Of a stretch of 64,000 nucleotides of DNA, positions 7,111 to 15,933 are shown in pieces. The stretch covers positions 46,654 to 110,653 of the forward strand of contig JAUJPG010000003.1 in assembly GCA_030447245.1 (NCBI GenBank), written 5' to 3'. Position numbers and translations under genes: made by a program. The notes under the pieces are model-generated. The model ran no database searches. It was not told the origin of the DNA and saw only the letters and a program-made list of their open reading frames with translations. Every line of letters begins with the position of its first letter. The first letter of the stretch is position 1. Source of the stretch: Chloroflexota bacterium. Lineage in GTDB: Bacteria; Chloroflexota; UBA6077; JACCZL01.

Positions 7111-9447
7111 CTAGTACGGCGTCGGGGTGCGCTCGCGGGTGGTGATCGGGCGGATGGCGGGGAGGTCGGCTTCGAAGAGGCTGAGGTTCTCGCCGAAGAG
7201 GGCCTCGAAGTCTTCGGAGGTGACGGCTTTGGACAGCCGCTGGCAGTAGGTCTGGCGCAGGCGGCGAACGTAGTGCTCGGCGTCGTAGTCGTCGGCGAAC
7301 TCCTCGAGGAGCTTCTTGCGCTTGCCGCGGGCCTGGTAGTAGGTCACGCGCTGGCCCGCGGCCCAGTGCTCGCGGCCTGCTGACAGCAGCACCTCGTACT
7401 GCTCCTCGCGGCGCCCGCTCCTGGCGTAGGCCCGGGGCGTCTTGGAGAGGATCACGCTGACGCACAGGTCGTCGACCGGCACCTCGCGGGCGCGTAGGCG
7501 GCCGACGGTGTCCAGAAAGAGGGCGCGGAGGGCCGGGAAGTCGCCGGCCAGCAGCAGCGGTGCCGCGTCGCGCAGGAACTGCTCGCCGTAGCGCTCACTC
7601 TTGGTCGAGCGGAACGAGCCGCCAACCAGCCGCACCTTGCCGTCGTAGCCCTGCAAGACGTAGTTCTTTTCTAGATAGCTGTACATCCTGGCGTAGCGGC
7701 CGTCGTGCTCGATCCTGATCCCGTTCGGCAGGCTCGCGCCAACCTCGTCGATCAGCCGGCGCTCGTCCTCTTCGGACCAGTGCGCCGGGACGCTGAACAG
7801 GACGCCGTCGGTATCCGCCTCGATCAAGAGCACGCCGCGGCGCTCTAGCTCGACCAGGATCTGGCCCAGGATCTCGCGGCCGCGGCGGGTCACCTCGCCG
7901 GCCGCGCGGAGATCGCCGAACAGCGCGAAGCTGGTCCCCAGGCTGCCGTAGAACGAGTTGATCAACTGCTTCATCGCGCCCGAGGCGGCGTCGTGGGCGA
8001 CCGCCTCGCGGCTTCCGGGCGGGTGGCGACGAGACTCGGCCTTGTGGTGCAGGCGCAGCTCGGTCAGCTTGCCGAGCAAGGCCGGGAACGCGCCAAGGTC
8101 GTCCGAGCGCGGGCCAATCCCGTACGCCAGCATGATGCTCGGGTACAGCGAGGCGACGTCCGCCTTGACGACGTGCTCGACGATCCCGCTGGTGAACAGG
8201 TCCGTCCTCGCTCCGGCGTACGACTCACCGCCAGCCGCGCCCTTCGGCAGCGCCCGTCCTTCGCCCAGGTACGCGCGCACCAGCAGCGGCTCGATCAGTC
8301 CCTGGCCGGTGCCCGAGGTGGCGATCCGCTCGTACGGCTTGGGCACCATCTGGGCCAGCCCGAACGGCGTCCGCAGCAGCAGGCGCGACAGCTCGCCGAC
8401 CTCGAGGACGTCGTCCAGGGCATACCGGCGGATGCGCTCCGGGTCGGATTGAAACGTGTCCCAGATCTCGGCGCCGGGCACGTACTCACGATCGTCGCGG
8501 GCGATCCCGAAATACTTGGCGGCTTCTTTGAGCCCCTGGTGGCGCATGTCGCGGACGATTGCCCCGTAGCGACGCACGGCGTGGAGCGTGTCGACGATCT
8601 CGCGCCCGGCGACGGTCCAGCGGACAAACGGGCTGCTCTTCTCACCGACCTTCAGACTATCCCGGTAGCTCGCCGGCTCGCCGCCATCGCGGCCAAGGGC
8701 CAGGCTGACGCCGAGCGCCTGGGCGCGGCGGACCAGGAACGAGAGGTCGAAGTCGAAGATGTTGTGGTTCTCCAGGATATCCGGATCGCGATCGCGAACG
8801 ACGCCGACGAATCGCTCGAGGAGCTCGCGCTCGGACAGGTCGCCCACGTCCAGAATGAGGCGGAAGCCGTCCGAGCCGGCGATGCTGATCATGAAGATTC
8901 GGTCCGAGGAAGGGTCCAGGCCGGTTGTCTCCAGATCGAACTGCATCCGCCGCAGATCGTCATAGGCCATGCCCTTGAAGTAGGTCCGGCCGGACAGCGC
9001 CAGGTATTGCTCGACCGGCGAGCGGAGATAGACTGTCCCGCGGAGCTCGCCCAGTCCGCGGCTGTCGTCCTCCCGGCTGCCGTCGCCAGCGCGGTGCTCT
9101 CCGCGACGTGGCTCCCCGCCGCGCCGGCGCCAGGCCGCCAGCATCCGCGCCTCGATCTCGGGCAGGCGCGTGGTCAGAACGAGCCAGCGATACTCGCCAG
9201 CCCCCTCGAGCTCGACGAGGCCCAGACCAGAGCGTACGTCCGGGACGCCCGCGCGCAACGCCGCGGGGTCGATCCGCTCGGGATCGAGCCCTTCGAGCAA
9301 CCCTGGGTCGGACAGGAAGAAGCAGCTCGGGAAGCGGACCTCTTCGTAGACCGTCTGCTCGCCGACCCGGCGCCAGATCCGAGCAAGCCCAGCGCGTCCC
9401 GCGCTGACTGAGACGATGCCAGGCGTCGGATCGCGCCCGAACAGCAT
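7111..9447 (-). CDS. family B DNA polymerase with 3'-5' exonuclease
   Basis: A 778-residue DNA-dependent DNA polymerase of family B. Exonuclease motifs are Exo I FDLETTGLDP, Exo II ENHNIFDFDLSFL and Exo III YALDDVLEV, so proofreading should be active. Polymerase motifs are A VASLYPSIM (D-x-x-S-L-Y-P-S type), B KQLINSFYGSLG and C ADTDGVLF with both catalytic Asp. It resembles the bacterial Pol II/archaeal-like polymerases of Chloroflexota and has a short thumb. It is probably a repair or translesion enzyme, not the replicase (inference). The first good ATG is 9447. The frame stays open to a TTG at 9591 through an Ala/Ser/Pro-rich stretch. Confidence 0.9.
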   Translation of the reverse strand: MLFGRDPTPGIVSVSAGRAGLARIWRRVGEQTVYEEVRFPSCFFLSDPGLLEGLDPERIDPAALRAGVPDVRSGLGLVELEGAGEYRWLVLTTRLPEIEARMLAAWRRRGGEPRRGEHRAGDGSREDDSRGLGELRGTVYLRSPVEQYLALSGRTYFKGMAYDDLRRMQFDLETTGLDPSSDRIFMISIAGSDGFRLILDVGDLSERELLERFVGVVRDRDPDILENHNIFDFDLSFLVRRAQALGVSLALGRDGGEPASYRDSLKVGEKSSPFVRWTVAGREIVDTLHAVRRYGAIVRDMRHQGLKEAAKYFGIARDDREYVPGAEIWDTFQSDPERIRRYALDDVLEVGELSRLLLRTPFGLAQMVPKPYERIATSGTGQGLIEPLLVRAYLGEGRALPKGAAGGESYAGARTDLFTSGIVEHVVKADVASLYPSIMLAYGIGPRSDDLGAFPALLGKLTELRLHHKAESRRHPPGSREAVAHDAASGAMKQLINSFYGSLGTSFALFGDLRAAGEVTRRGREILGQILVELERRGVLLIEADTDGVLFSVPAHWSEEDERRLIDEVGASLPNGIRIEHDGRYARMYSYLEKNYVLQGYDGKVRLVGGSFRSTKSERYGEQFLRDAAPLLLAGDFPALRALFLDTVGRLRAREVPVDDLCVSVILSKTPRAYARSGRREEQYEVLLSAGREHWAAGQRVTYYQARGKRKKLLEEFADDYDAEHYVRRLRQTYCQRLSKAVTSEDFEALFGENLSLFEADLPAIRPITTRERTPTPY

Positions 9448-9789
9448 CGCCGTAGGATCCACCGAGGCGAGCGGGGCGGCAGCAGGCGAACTCGAGGCCG
9501 GGGAATACGAAGCCGGGCTCAGCACCGGAGGCGTGACCTCATTGTCCCCCACGCAACTTCCCCGAACGCACGCGGCCCTGGCGCGCACCAAGGACGTTAT
9601 AGAGGGGCACGGGGTTCGTCGGCCAGAACAACTCGCCGAAGCGGGTCAGACTCGGATGGAGGACCATGACATACGAATTGATCCACACGGTGCCACACCA
9701 CCCGACCGATACGGGATGCTCCAGACCGACATGAGCAGCGGCATCTTGGCCGTGCCCTCGCGTCCCGCCCTCGTCGGGTCGCGAGCCGG

Positions 9790-9912
9790 TTACCGGGGGG
9801 TCTTGAAGGCGTCCAGCTGCTGGCGCGGCTCGGGGGGCCGGAGCCCACTCATTCTGACCTTAGCCGGCTTCAGGGTCGTGCCCTTGTCCTTGCCTTTTCC
9901 CTTGTCGCCCAT
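9790..9912 (-). CDS. 40-residue basic small protein
   Basis: ATG at 9912 is preceded by a strong GGAGGG eight bases upstream and opens a 40-codon frame ending in TAA at 9790. The product starts MGDKGKGKDKG and continues with TTLKPAKVRMSGLRPPEPRQ, ending FKTPR. It is very basic and probably disordered. Short Lys/Gly-rich proteins of this sort are frequent in bacteria with no known role; nucleic acid binding is possible. It lies alone between the sigma factor and DNA polymerase genes on the same strand. The ribosome site and clean codon composition support it. Confidence 0.65.
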   Translation of the reverse strand: MGDKGKGKDKGTTLKPAKVRMSGLRPPEPRQQLDAFKTPR

Positions 9913-10037
9913 GATTGTCCCTCCGCGAAGCCGGGGCCGACCCCGCACGATCGCCGTGCGGGGCGTGCCCGACCTGCTGTTACGGTGCCCCTTGCCTGAT
10001 GCGCCTCAACCGTCGCGGTGTGGGCAACCGCTGGTTG

Positions 10038-11069
10038 TTAGCCTTCGACGTACTCCGCCAGGCGGGCTCGGAGATCGGTCCGGCGCAGCTTGCGCAGCGC
10101 CTCCGCCTCGATCTGGCGCACCCGCTCGCGGCTGATGCCCAGCTCCTGGCCGATGTCGCCCAGCGCCTGAGCCTCGCCGCCGCCCAACCCGAACCGCAGC
10201 CGCAGGACGGCCCGCTCCCGTTCGGTCAGCGCCTCGCCCAGCGCGGCGTCGAGCCGATGGGCCAGGTCCGACCGCTCGGCAGCGATCTGAAGGTCGGTTG
10301 CCTCAGCGTCCGGCACGAGGTCGCCTACCGAGGTTTCGCCCTCCTCGCCAACCGGCGTCTCGAGCGAGATCGGCAGCTTGGCCGCCCGGAGCGTCTCTTC
10401 GACCCGCGAGACCGGCAGCTCTAGATGAGCCGCCACCTCGCGCAGCGCCGGCTCCCGTCCGAGCTCGCCGGCCAACTCCCGCTGGGCCTTGGCGATGCTC
10501 GACAGGAACTCGCCGACGTGGACAGGCAGACGAATCGTCCGGGCCTGCTCGGCGACCGCGCGGCTCACCGACTGACGAATCCACCAGTAGGCGTAGGTCG
10601 AGAAGCGGAAGCCCTTGCGCCAGTCGTACTTGTCAACGGCGCGGTCGAGCCCGAGATTACCCTCCTGGACGAGGTCCAGAAACGGCAGCCCACGGCCGAT
10701 GTACTTCCGTGCGACCGACACGACCAGCCGCAGGTTGCACTCGACCAGGCGCCGGCGTGCCCAGGCACCACGGCCTACCACGGCCTCGAGCGCCGCGCGG
10801 TGGGCAGCGCCCATCTCCTCCGCATCGCGAGCCAATTCCTCGCGGGCGGCCCGCCCGGCTTCGTTCGCCTGAGCGTACTCAACCTCTTCCTTGGGAGTCA
10901 GCAGGGGATTGCGGGCCACTTCGCGCAGATAAAGCGCGGCGGCGCTCAAGTCCTCCGGCGTTGCCGCCAGCGTCTCGTCCGGGGTTAGCTCCTGAGGAGC
11001 AGCAATCTCTGCCTCGGTCGCCGCGGCGTCGAGCTGCAGATCAATGTCGTATTCAAGATTAATGGCCAT
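10038..11069 (-). CDS. RNA polymerase sigma factor, SigA/RpoD-related (group 1/2)
   Basis: A 343-residue sigma-70 factor. Region 1.2 is [20 protein letters not shown]. Region 2 is [20 protein letters not shown] with [14 protein letters not shown] and [17 protein letters not shown] (2.3-2.4). Region 3 is around [19 protein letters not shown]. Region 4 is [20 protein letters not shown] with the helix-turn-helix [20 protein letters not shown]. It lacks the long region 1.1 of primary sigmas, so it may be a second, group 2-type factor. The gene has its own promoter and a 235-base leader with an intrinsic terminator. The acidic N-terminal 40 residues are unusual. Confidence 0.9.
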   Translation of the reverse strand: MAINLEYDIDLQLDAAATEAEIAAPQELTPDETLAATPEDLSAAALYLREVARNPLLTPKEEVEYAQANEAGRAAREELARDAEEMGAAHRAALEAVVGRGAWARRRLVECNLRLVVSVARKYIGRGLPFLDLVQEGNLGLDRAVDKYDWRKGFRFSTYAYWWIRQSVSRAVAEQARTIRLPVHVGEFLSSIAKAQRELAGELGREPALREVAAHLELPVSRVEETLRAAKLPISLETPVGEEGETSVGDLVPDAEATDLQIAAERSDLAHRLDAALGEALTERERAVLRLRFGLGGGEAQALGDIGQELGISRERVRQIEAEALRKLRRTDLRARLAEYVEG

Positions 11070-11305
11070 CTCGTCCCCTCCGGCCGTCCACCTTCTTCCT
11101 TCGGGACGGACACATAAAAAAACCGCTCCGCGGGCGACGCGCGGGCGGCCGTGCGAATGGGAGCGGTCATCGATCTACTGGGATCGTCGCCCCCACGCCT
11201 CGGCCTTTAGCCGCACCTGGTGCTCCCCATCGAGCCCGAGCCTGGCAACCGCCACGTGCCTCTACCTCTAAGACGACAAGATATCGCCGAGGTTCCTCAG
11301 CGAGC
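11070..11305 (-). ncRNA. candidate structured leader RNA of the sigma factor gene
   Basis: From the predicted start point near 11305 to the ATG at 11069 lies a leader of about 235 bases. It contains several short hairpins (for example CACC-AGGTG and GGC-TAAA-GGCC) and ends in a full intrinsic terminator at 11116-11167, only ~50 bases before the gene. This is the layout of an attenuator, a riboswitch or a separate short RNA. I compared it by eye with T-box, SAM-I, TPP, cobalamin, fluoride, 6S and SRP consensus patterns and found no match. Confidence 0.45.
11116..11167 (-). terminator. intrinsic terminator/attenuator in sigma factor leader
   Basis: On the minus strand ACCGCTCC (11167-11160) pairs perfectly with GGAGCGGT (11129-11122), the stem continuing directly into seven T residues (11122-11116). 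It lies inside the 5' leader, not after a gene, so it would stop most transcripts before the sigma factor unless an antiterminator forms. Confidence 0.7.
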
Positions 11306-11311
11306 GCGTCC

Positions 11312-11340
11312 ATCATAGCAGCGACGATCAGTCAGGTCAA
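11312..11340 (-). promoter_or_regulatory. strong promoter for the sigma factor leader
   Basis: On the minus strand TTGACC (11340-11335) and TATGAT (11317-11312) are separated by 17 bases, close to the sigma-70 consensus. The start point is predicted near 11305. Confidence 0.75.
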
Positions 11341-11524
11341 GACATCCTCGTTGCCGCCGGACAGCCGCGAGCGCCCGTTGCTCCTCCTGCCAACTTCTCT
11401 TCCATCTTTCAACGACTACAACATCATCCGGTCGCGAATAATTCCGAATTCGCGACCGGGTGCGTCGCGATCTTGTCGCAAGTCTCGTGCCTCATGTCGG
11501 AGATACGAGCGGCGGCGTGGCGGT

Positions 11525-13041
11525 CTACACGGTGGAACGCTCTCCCGCCGCCTCGGAGCGCATGACAGCCGTGTCGGCCGCGGGCTCCGGTGCGGACGCG
11601 CTCAGCCGTCCGAGTGGCCCCGCGCTGCGCGCGAAGAGGGCGACGATGCCGAACGTGGCCGCGGCGAGCAGGGCCGTGCCGAAGAACACCGGCCGGAGCG
11701 CATCGCCCAGGGCGAACTGGAGCGCGACAAGCGCTTCAGGCGTGAGCAATGCCTGGGCCGTCGGGTCGAGCGCGGCGGCCGAGATCGACCCTTCGCCCGA
11801 GGCGTCGAGCCGGGAGCGCAGGCCAAACTGGAGGATTGCGCCGAGCAGCGCCACGCCGATCGTGCCGCCAAGGCTGCGGAAGAGCTGGGTCGTCGAGGTC
11901 GCCACGCCGCGCAGACTCCACGGCACTGACTCTTGGACGGCCATCACGAACGCGGCCGTGCTCGGGCCGAAACCGAAGCCCATGATGGTCACAGCCAGGT
12001 ACAGGGCCGGCTTGGGTGTCTCCGGGTCGAGCACCGCCAGGCCAGCCGCCCCGAGCGCGACGAGCGAGGTCGCGCCGATCGCCGTCGCCCGAAAGCCGAG
12101 CTTCAGCAGGAGCTTCGGCCCGAAAAACCCACTCGCCGCCCAGGCCAGCAGCATCGGCGTGAGCACCGCCCCGGCTCCGGCAGCGTCCTCGCCTCGCACG
12201 CCCTGGACCCAGAGCGGGACGTACGACGTGACGCCAAACAGGACGGCGCCGGAGAGGAAGTTACCGACCGACGAGACGGCGATGATCGGGTGCATGAACA
12301 AGGACAGTGGCAGGACCGGCTCGGCCGCGCGTCGCTCGGCCCACACGAAGGCCCCGAGCAGAGCCGCACACAGCGCGCACAGGCCAACGAACTCGAGCCC
12401 GCCCCAACCCGTGGCCTCGCCGCGGGTCATCGCCACCAGCAGGATGGTCAGGCTACCGGTGAGCAGCGACGCGCCGAGCAGTTCCAGCGACACGGCCCTG
12501 CGCTCGACGCGCTCGGCGAAGACGCGCCCACGCAGGCGCGCGGCACCCAGCCCGAACGGGAGGCTCACGACGAGGACGCGGCGCCACGACCAGGACCGAG
12601 GCAGCCAGGCGCCGCGCGAGGGGCCGAGCAAGCTGGCCCCGCCCCAGAGCCCGCTGAAGAGCACCTGGACGCGGCCGCGCTCGTGGAGTGGGTAGAGGTC
12701 GGCCAACAGGGTGAAGATCGTCGGCATGACCGCGCCGGCGCCGAGCCCCTGAAGCGCGCGGAAGGCGATCAGCTCGCCCATCGAGCGGGCCAGCCCGCAC
12801 AGGATGGAGCCCACCAGGAACAGTGCGATGCCGAGCAGGAACACTCGCTTGCGGCCGAACAGGTCGGCCAGCTTGCCGTAGACCGAGGGACGGTGACCGT
12901 AGACGTGAGCAGGTAGGCCGAGAAGACCCACGGGTAGAGGTCCAGACGGCCGAACTCGCCGGCGATCGTCGGAAGCGCTGTTGTGACGACGGTCACCTCG
13001 AGCGCCACGACGGCCATCGCCAGGACTAGCCCGGCGGTCAC
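11525..13041 (-). pseudogene. DHA2-type MFS drug transporter, frameshifted
   Basis: This is a 14-TM EmrB/QacA-like proton antiporter read in two frames. From GTG 13041 the first frame gives VVTTALPTIAGEF, then LDLYPWVFSAYLLTSTVTVP, the standard first segment of this family. Near 12885 homology jumps to the other minus frame with VYGKLADLFGRKRVFLLG (motif A) and continues through FRALQGLGAGAVMPTIFTLL, RRVLVVSLPFGLG and a full second half to 11525. Eight bases separate the V and Y codons where six or nine are expected, so one base is lost or two gained. It is either a sequencing indel or real inactivation; no other stop interrupts it. TA-rich start signals were not seen. Confidence 0.75.
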
Positions 13042-13484
13042 GATCCTCCGCGCGCGGCCCGGTCAGTCGTTCCTCAGTTGGCACCCACGCCTCCTTCTAC
13101 CGTGCCTGGGTGCCACACGTGCGACACCCAGCGGATGATAACGGCCAGAGCAGGCGCGAGATGCCTGATAGTCACTCGGGGCGCGATCGACACGTGCGCT
13201 CCGACCCGGCCAGAGCTGGCGAAAGGCCCGCGCTCGCAGGAGAGCAACCCCAGCCTGGACCAGGACAGCACGCTTGACTGAACGTCCGCTTGAGGTCGGC
13301 CAGCGCCATTCACTCGCCTGACGCCCCAAGGGTGTCGCCAGCCAACCCGCGCAGCAGGCAGCCGCGGAAGGACTTCGGTCGCCGCCGATCGATGGCCTCG
13401 TCCAGGGTCTGGCGATTCGCCGCTTGCTGGGTTCGCACAGATCACGACCGGCATCGTCGCCTGGGACGCCCGCCCACGACGGGG
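13042..13484 (-). other. intergenic region with one inverted repeat
   Basis: About 440 bases between the frameshifted MFS gene and the methyltransferase, both on the minus strand. No frame shows protein-like composition. The only structure seen is the inverted repeat at 13079-13115. Confidence 0.5.
13079..13115. repeat. inverted repeat, possible operator or hairpin
   Basis: TGGCACCCA (13079-13087) and TGGGTGCCA (13107-13115) form a perfect 9-base inverted repeat with a 19-base loop, about 40-75 bases upstream of the MFS start. No T tract follows, so it is as likely an operator as a terminator. A partial third copy (GCGACACCCAG) lies at 13121-13131. Confidence 0.5.
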
Positions 13485-14315
13485 TCAATCTCCGAAGAAG
13501 GTCGGGCCAAACCGTGCTAGGCGGCGGCGCATGACGTCGATGGCGGCGGAGTTGTCGTCGACGAGCAGGAAGCGGCGGTGGAGCAGGCCGGCCGCCTCGC
13601 CGGTCGTGCCGCTGCCGGCGAAGAAGTCGAGGACGAGGTCGCCGGGGTTGGAGGAGGCGCGGACGATCCGCTGGAGGATTGCTAGCGGCTTCTGGGTGGG
13701 GTAGCCGGTCTTCTCACGGCCGGTCGGGCTGACGATGGTCTGGAACCAGGTGTCGGTGGGCGTCTTGCCAAGGGCGGCCTTCTCCGGGCCAACCAGGCCG
13801 GGGGCACGGTATGGGACACGGTCCAGGTCCTCGTAGTTGAACGTATAGCGGCGGCGGTTCTTGACGTAGACGAGGATGTTGTCGTGCTTCGCGGGCCAGC
13901 GGCGGCGGGCGCGGGCGCCGTAGTCGTAGGCCCAGATGACCTCGTTCAGGAAGTTCTCGCGGCCGAAGAGGCGGTCGAGCAAGACCTTGCAGTAGTGGAC
14001 CTCGCGGTAGTCGATGTGGAAGTACAGCGTGCCGGTGTTCGCGAGCACGCGGTGAGCCTGGACCATTCGGGGCCAGATAAAGCGGGCGTAGTCGTCGAAG
14101 GTGTCGGCGAAGCCGAGCGCCCCGAGCACGTCGGTTCGGTAGCGGTGTCCGGCAAAGCCGGTTCTGTCGCCGGCCGCGTCGCGGCTGGTCCTGGTACGCG
14201 TCCGGCGCTGGACCAGGCCGGTGTTGAACGGTGGGTCGACGTAGATCAGGTCAACCGAGCCAGCGGGCACGGTTGGCAAGACCTGAAGGTTGTCGGCGAA
14301 GTAGACGCGGTTCAT
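13485..14315 (-). CDS. beta-class site-specific DNA methyltransferase (N6-A or N4-C), orphan
   Basis: A 276-residue SAM-dependent DNA methyltransferase. The catalytic motif IV, VDLIYVDPPFNTG (DPPF), comes first near residues 21-33. The SAM-binding motif I, LVLDFFAGSGTTGEAA, comes last near residues 240-255. That order defines the beta class. GYPTQKPLAILQRIV before motif I is also typical. FHIDYREVHYCKVLLDRLFG between them is common to the DNA_methylase/N4-N6 group. No restriction endonuclease or specificity subunit is adjacent, so it is either solitary or part of a split system elsewhere. The ATG at 14315 gives full length for a compact member of the family. Confidence 0.88.
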   Translation of the reverse strand: MNRVYFADNLQVLPTVPAGSVDLIYVDPPFNTGLVQRRTRTRTSRDAAGDRTGFAGHRYRTDVLGALGFADTFDDYARFIWPRMVQAHRVLANTGTLYFHIDYREVHYCKVLLDRLFGRENFLNEVIWAYDYGARARRRWPAKHDNILVYVKNRRRYTFNYEDLDRVPYRAPGLVGPEKAALGKTPTDTWFQTIVSPTGREKTGYPTQKPLAILQRIVRASSNPGDLVLDFFAGSGTTGEAAGLLHRRFLLVDDNSAAIDVMRRRLARFGPTFFGD

Positions 14316-14436
14316 CGGGCGGCGGCCGATAGTCTAGGGCGCGCGAATGCGACGAACAAGACGGGGAGGGTGTGGGGCACCTCGGTAGCAGATTGGAGCT
14401 CTGCGAGCGCAGGCTCGGGGCCTGACGGCATGCCGC

Positions 14437-14445
14437 TGGTATACT
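14437..14445 (+). promoter_or_regulatory. extended -10 promoter upstream of FHA-protease gene
   Basis: TGG-TATACT is a good extended -10 element with no clear -35. The start point near 14452 would give a leader of about 100 bases before ATG 14553. Confidence 0.45.
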
Positions 14446-14552
14446 CGGCGCCGACCGCGCGGGGCCACGGCCGAGCGGGCTCCGGCGGGCGCGGGCTCGG
14501 CCGCCCCGATCGAGGCCGAACTGGACGAGCCCGCGCCCGCGAGGCAGACCGA

Positions 14553-15848
14553 ATGCACGGAGGAGCGGCGGAGCCCGAGACGTTCGTCTTCGTCAACGGC
14601 GCGCGTCACCGGATCCCGCCCCAGGGACTCCGCGTTGGCCGCGCGCCGGACAACGACGTCGTCCTCGTCGACACCAACGTCTCGCGCCAGCACCTGGTGA
14701 TCTGGTCGACCCCGAGCGGCGCCTACCTGCGCGACCTGGGCAGCCAGAACGGGACCTGGGTCAACGCCCGCCGCGTCGGGGCCGGTCCGGAGGCGTTGCC
14801 ACCGGGCGCTCGGATCCGGGTCGGCCGGAGCGAACTGCTGATCGAGCAGCGGAGGGCCCAACCGGGGACGACCCAGCCGCGAGGACACGCATTTCCCGCG
14901 GTTGGACCGGACCGTGCACAGGTCGGGCGCACTGTCGCGCCCGACCGCGCTGACGGCGCGCGGCGCGGCGGCCTCCTGCTGGGCAGCGCGGTTTCGGCGC
15001 TCGTGTTGGGCTTGTTCGGGCTGACCGGCTGGGCCGTGTTCCGGGCGTCGACGGGCGGTAGTGCCGAGAGCCCCCGGGTGCCGACGGCGTCACCAGCGCC
15101 GCCGTTCGGGGGCGCTGGCGGCGAGTCGCCCGGACCAGTCGTGATAGCGCCGGCCGGATCGGGTGCCGGTTCGGTCGGCGCCGGCACCCGTGGCTCGGGC
15201 CTCGTCCGCGCCCTGGGCGCCGCCGTGCGGGTGCTGGTGCCGACCGGCCCGAACCAGGGCAACGCCGGCTCCGGGACGGTCATCACCGCGCGTGGCCATG
15301 TTCTCACCAACCATCACGTCGTGAGCGACGAGGCAACCCGCCAGTTGATCAATGGCGGCAACGGCATCGTGATCGCGGTTCCGCCGAGCGAGGGCGAGCC
15401 GGCCCGCCCCAGGTTCATGGCGCGGGTGATCGCTTCGGACGCGACGCTCGACTTCGCGCTGCTGCGGATCGTGGCGCTTGTTGGCGGCGGAGCGCTGCCG
15501 ACCGACCTGGGGCTCCAACCGATCCCGATCGGCGACTCTGACACGGTCCGGATTGGCGATCCGCTGACGATCGTCGGCTACCCGCAGCTTGGCGGCCAGG
15601 GAGTCACGGTCACGCGTGGCATCCACTCTGGCATCCAGGTCTTCCCGAACGAGAGCGGGACGTTCTTCAAGACCGATACCGAGATCAACCCCGGCAACAG
15701 CGGCGGCATGGCGATCGACGGGGCCGGCCGGCTCGTCGGCGTCCCGACCGCCGGCCGGGTCAGCCGCGAGGGCCTCGGCAAGCTTGGCCTGGTCCGCCCG
15801 ATCAACCCGGCCCGCCCGCTGCTCGACCGCGCCGAGCAGGACCGCTAA
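14553..15848 (+). CDS. FHA domain - transmembrane - trypsin-like serine protease
   Basis: A 431-residue fusion. Residues ~25-100 form an FHA phosphothreonine-binding domain, with GR near 29-30, SRQH at 44-47 and LGSQNGTWVN at ~62-71. A Pro/Arg linker follows. A transmembrane helix lies near residues 146-168 (LLLGSAVSALVLGLFGLTGW), then a Pro/Ser/Gly-rich extracellular linker. The last ~200 residues are a DegP/HtrA-like chymotrypsin-fold protease with His in LTNHHVV, Asp in DATLDFALLRI and Ser in NPGNSGGMAI. No PDZ domain follows. The FHA domain would be cytoplasmic and the protease outside, which suggests kinase-controlled proteolysis. A candidate Ser/Thr kinase lies at 34.3 kb. Confidence 0.85.
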   Translation: MHGGAAEPETFVFVNGARHRIPPQGLRVGRAPDNDVVLVDTNVSRQHLVIWSTPSGAYLRDLGSQNGTWVNARRVGAGPEALPPGARIRVGRSELLIEQRRAQPGTTQPRGHAFPAVGPDRAQVGRTVAPDRADGARRGGLLLGSAVSALVLGLFGLTGWAVFRASTGGSAESPRVPTASPAPPFGGAGGESPGPVVIAPAGSGAGSVGAGTRGSGLVRALGAAVRVLVPTGPNQGNAGSGTVITARGHVLTNHHVVSDEATRQLINGGNGIVIAVPPSEGEPARPRFMARVIASDATLDFALLRIVALVGGGALPTDLGLQPIPIGDSDTVRIGDPLTIVGYPQLGGQGVTVTRGIHSGIQVFPNESGTFFKTDTEINPGNSGGMAIDGAGRLVGVPTAGRVSREGLGKLGLVRPINPARPLLDRAEQDR

Positions 15849-15933
15849 GCAGCGCCGTGATCGCTCAGTGCCGCCGAGCCCTGAGACGGCGCTCGTCGGA
15901 CCCGACGGGCAGCGGCTCGGGCACAATCACGCC

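Noticed and set aside
7993..9411. 472-codon plus-strand frame inside the DNA polymerase gene
   Set aside because: Antisense shadow caused by high GC at third positions; the minus frame has all family B motifs.
11070..11305. Leader as T-box, SAM, TPP, cobalamin, fluoride or 6S RNA
   Set aside because: None of the conserved sequence blocks of these classes is present by eye.
11070..11316. Small frame MDALAEEPRRYLVVLEV in the sigma factor leader
   Set aside because: It starts inside or at the -10 region, has no ribosome site and turns low-complexity; leader RNA is the simpler reading.
14316..14552. Extension of the FHA-protease frame upstream to 13884
   Set aside because: The upstream part is antisense to the methyltransferase and has no domain; the promoter and ATG 14553 fit better.
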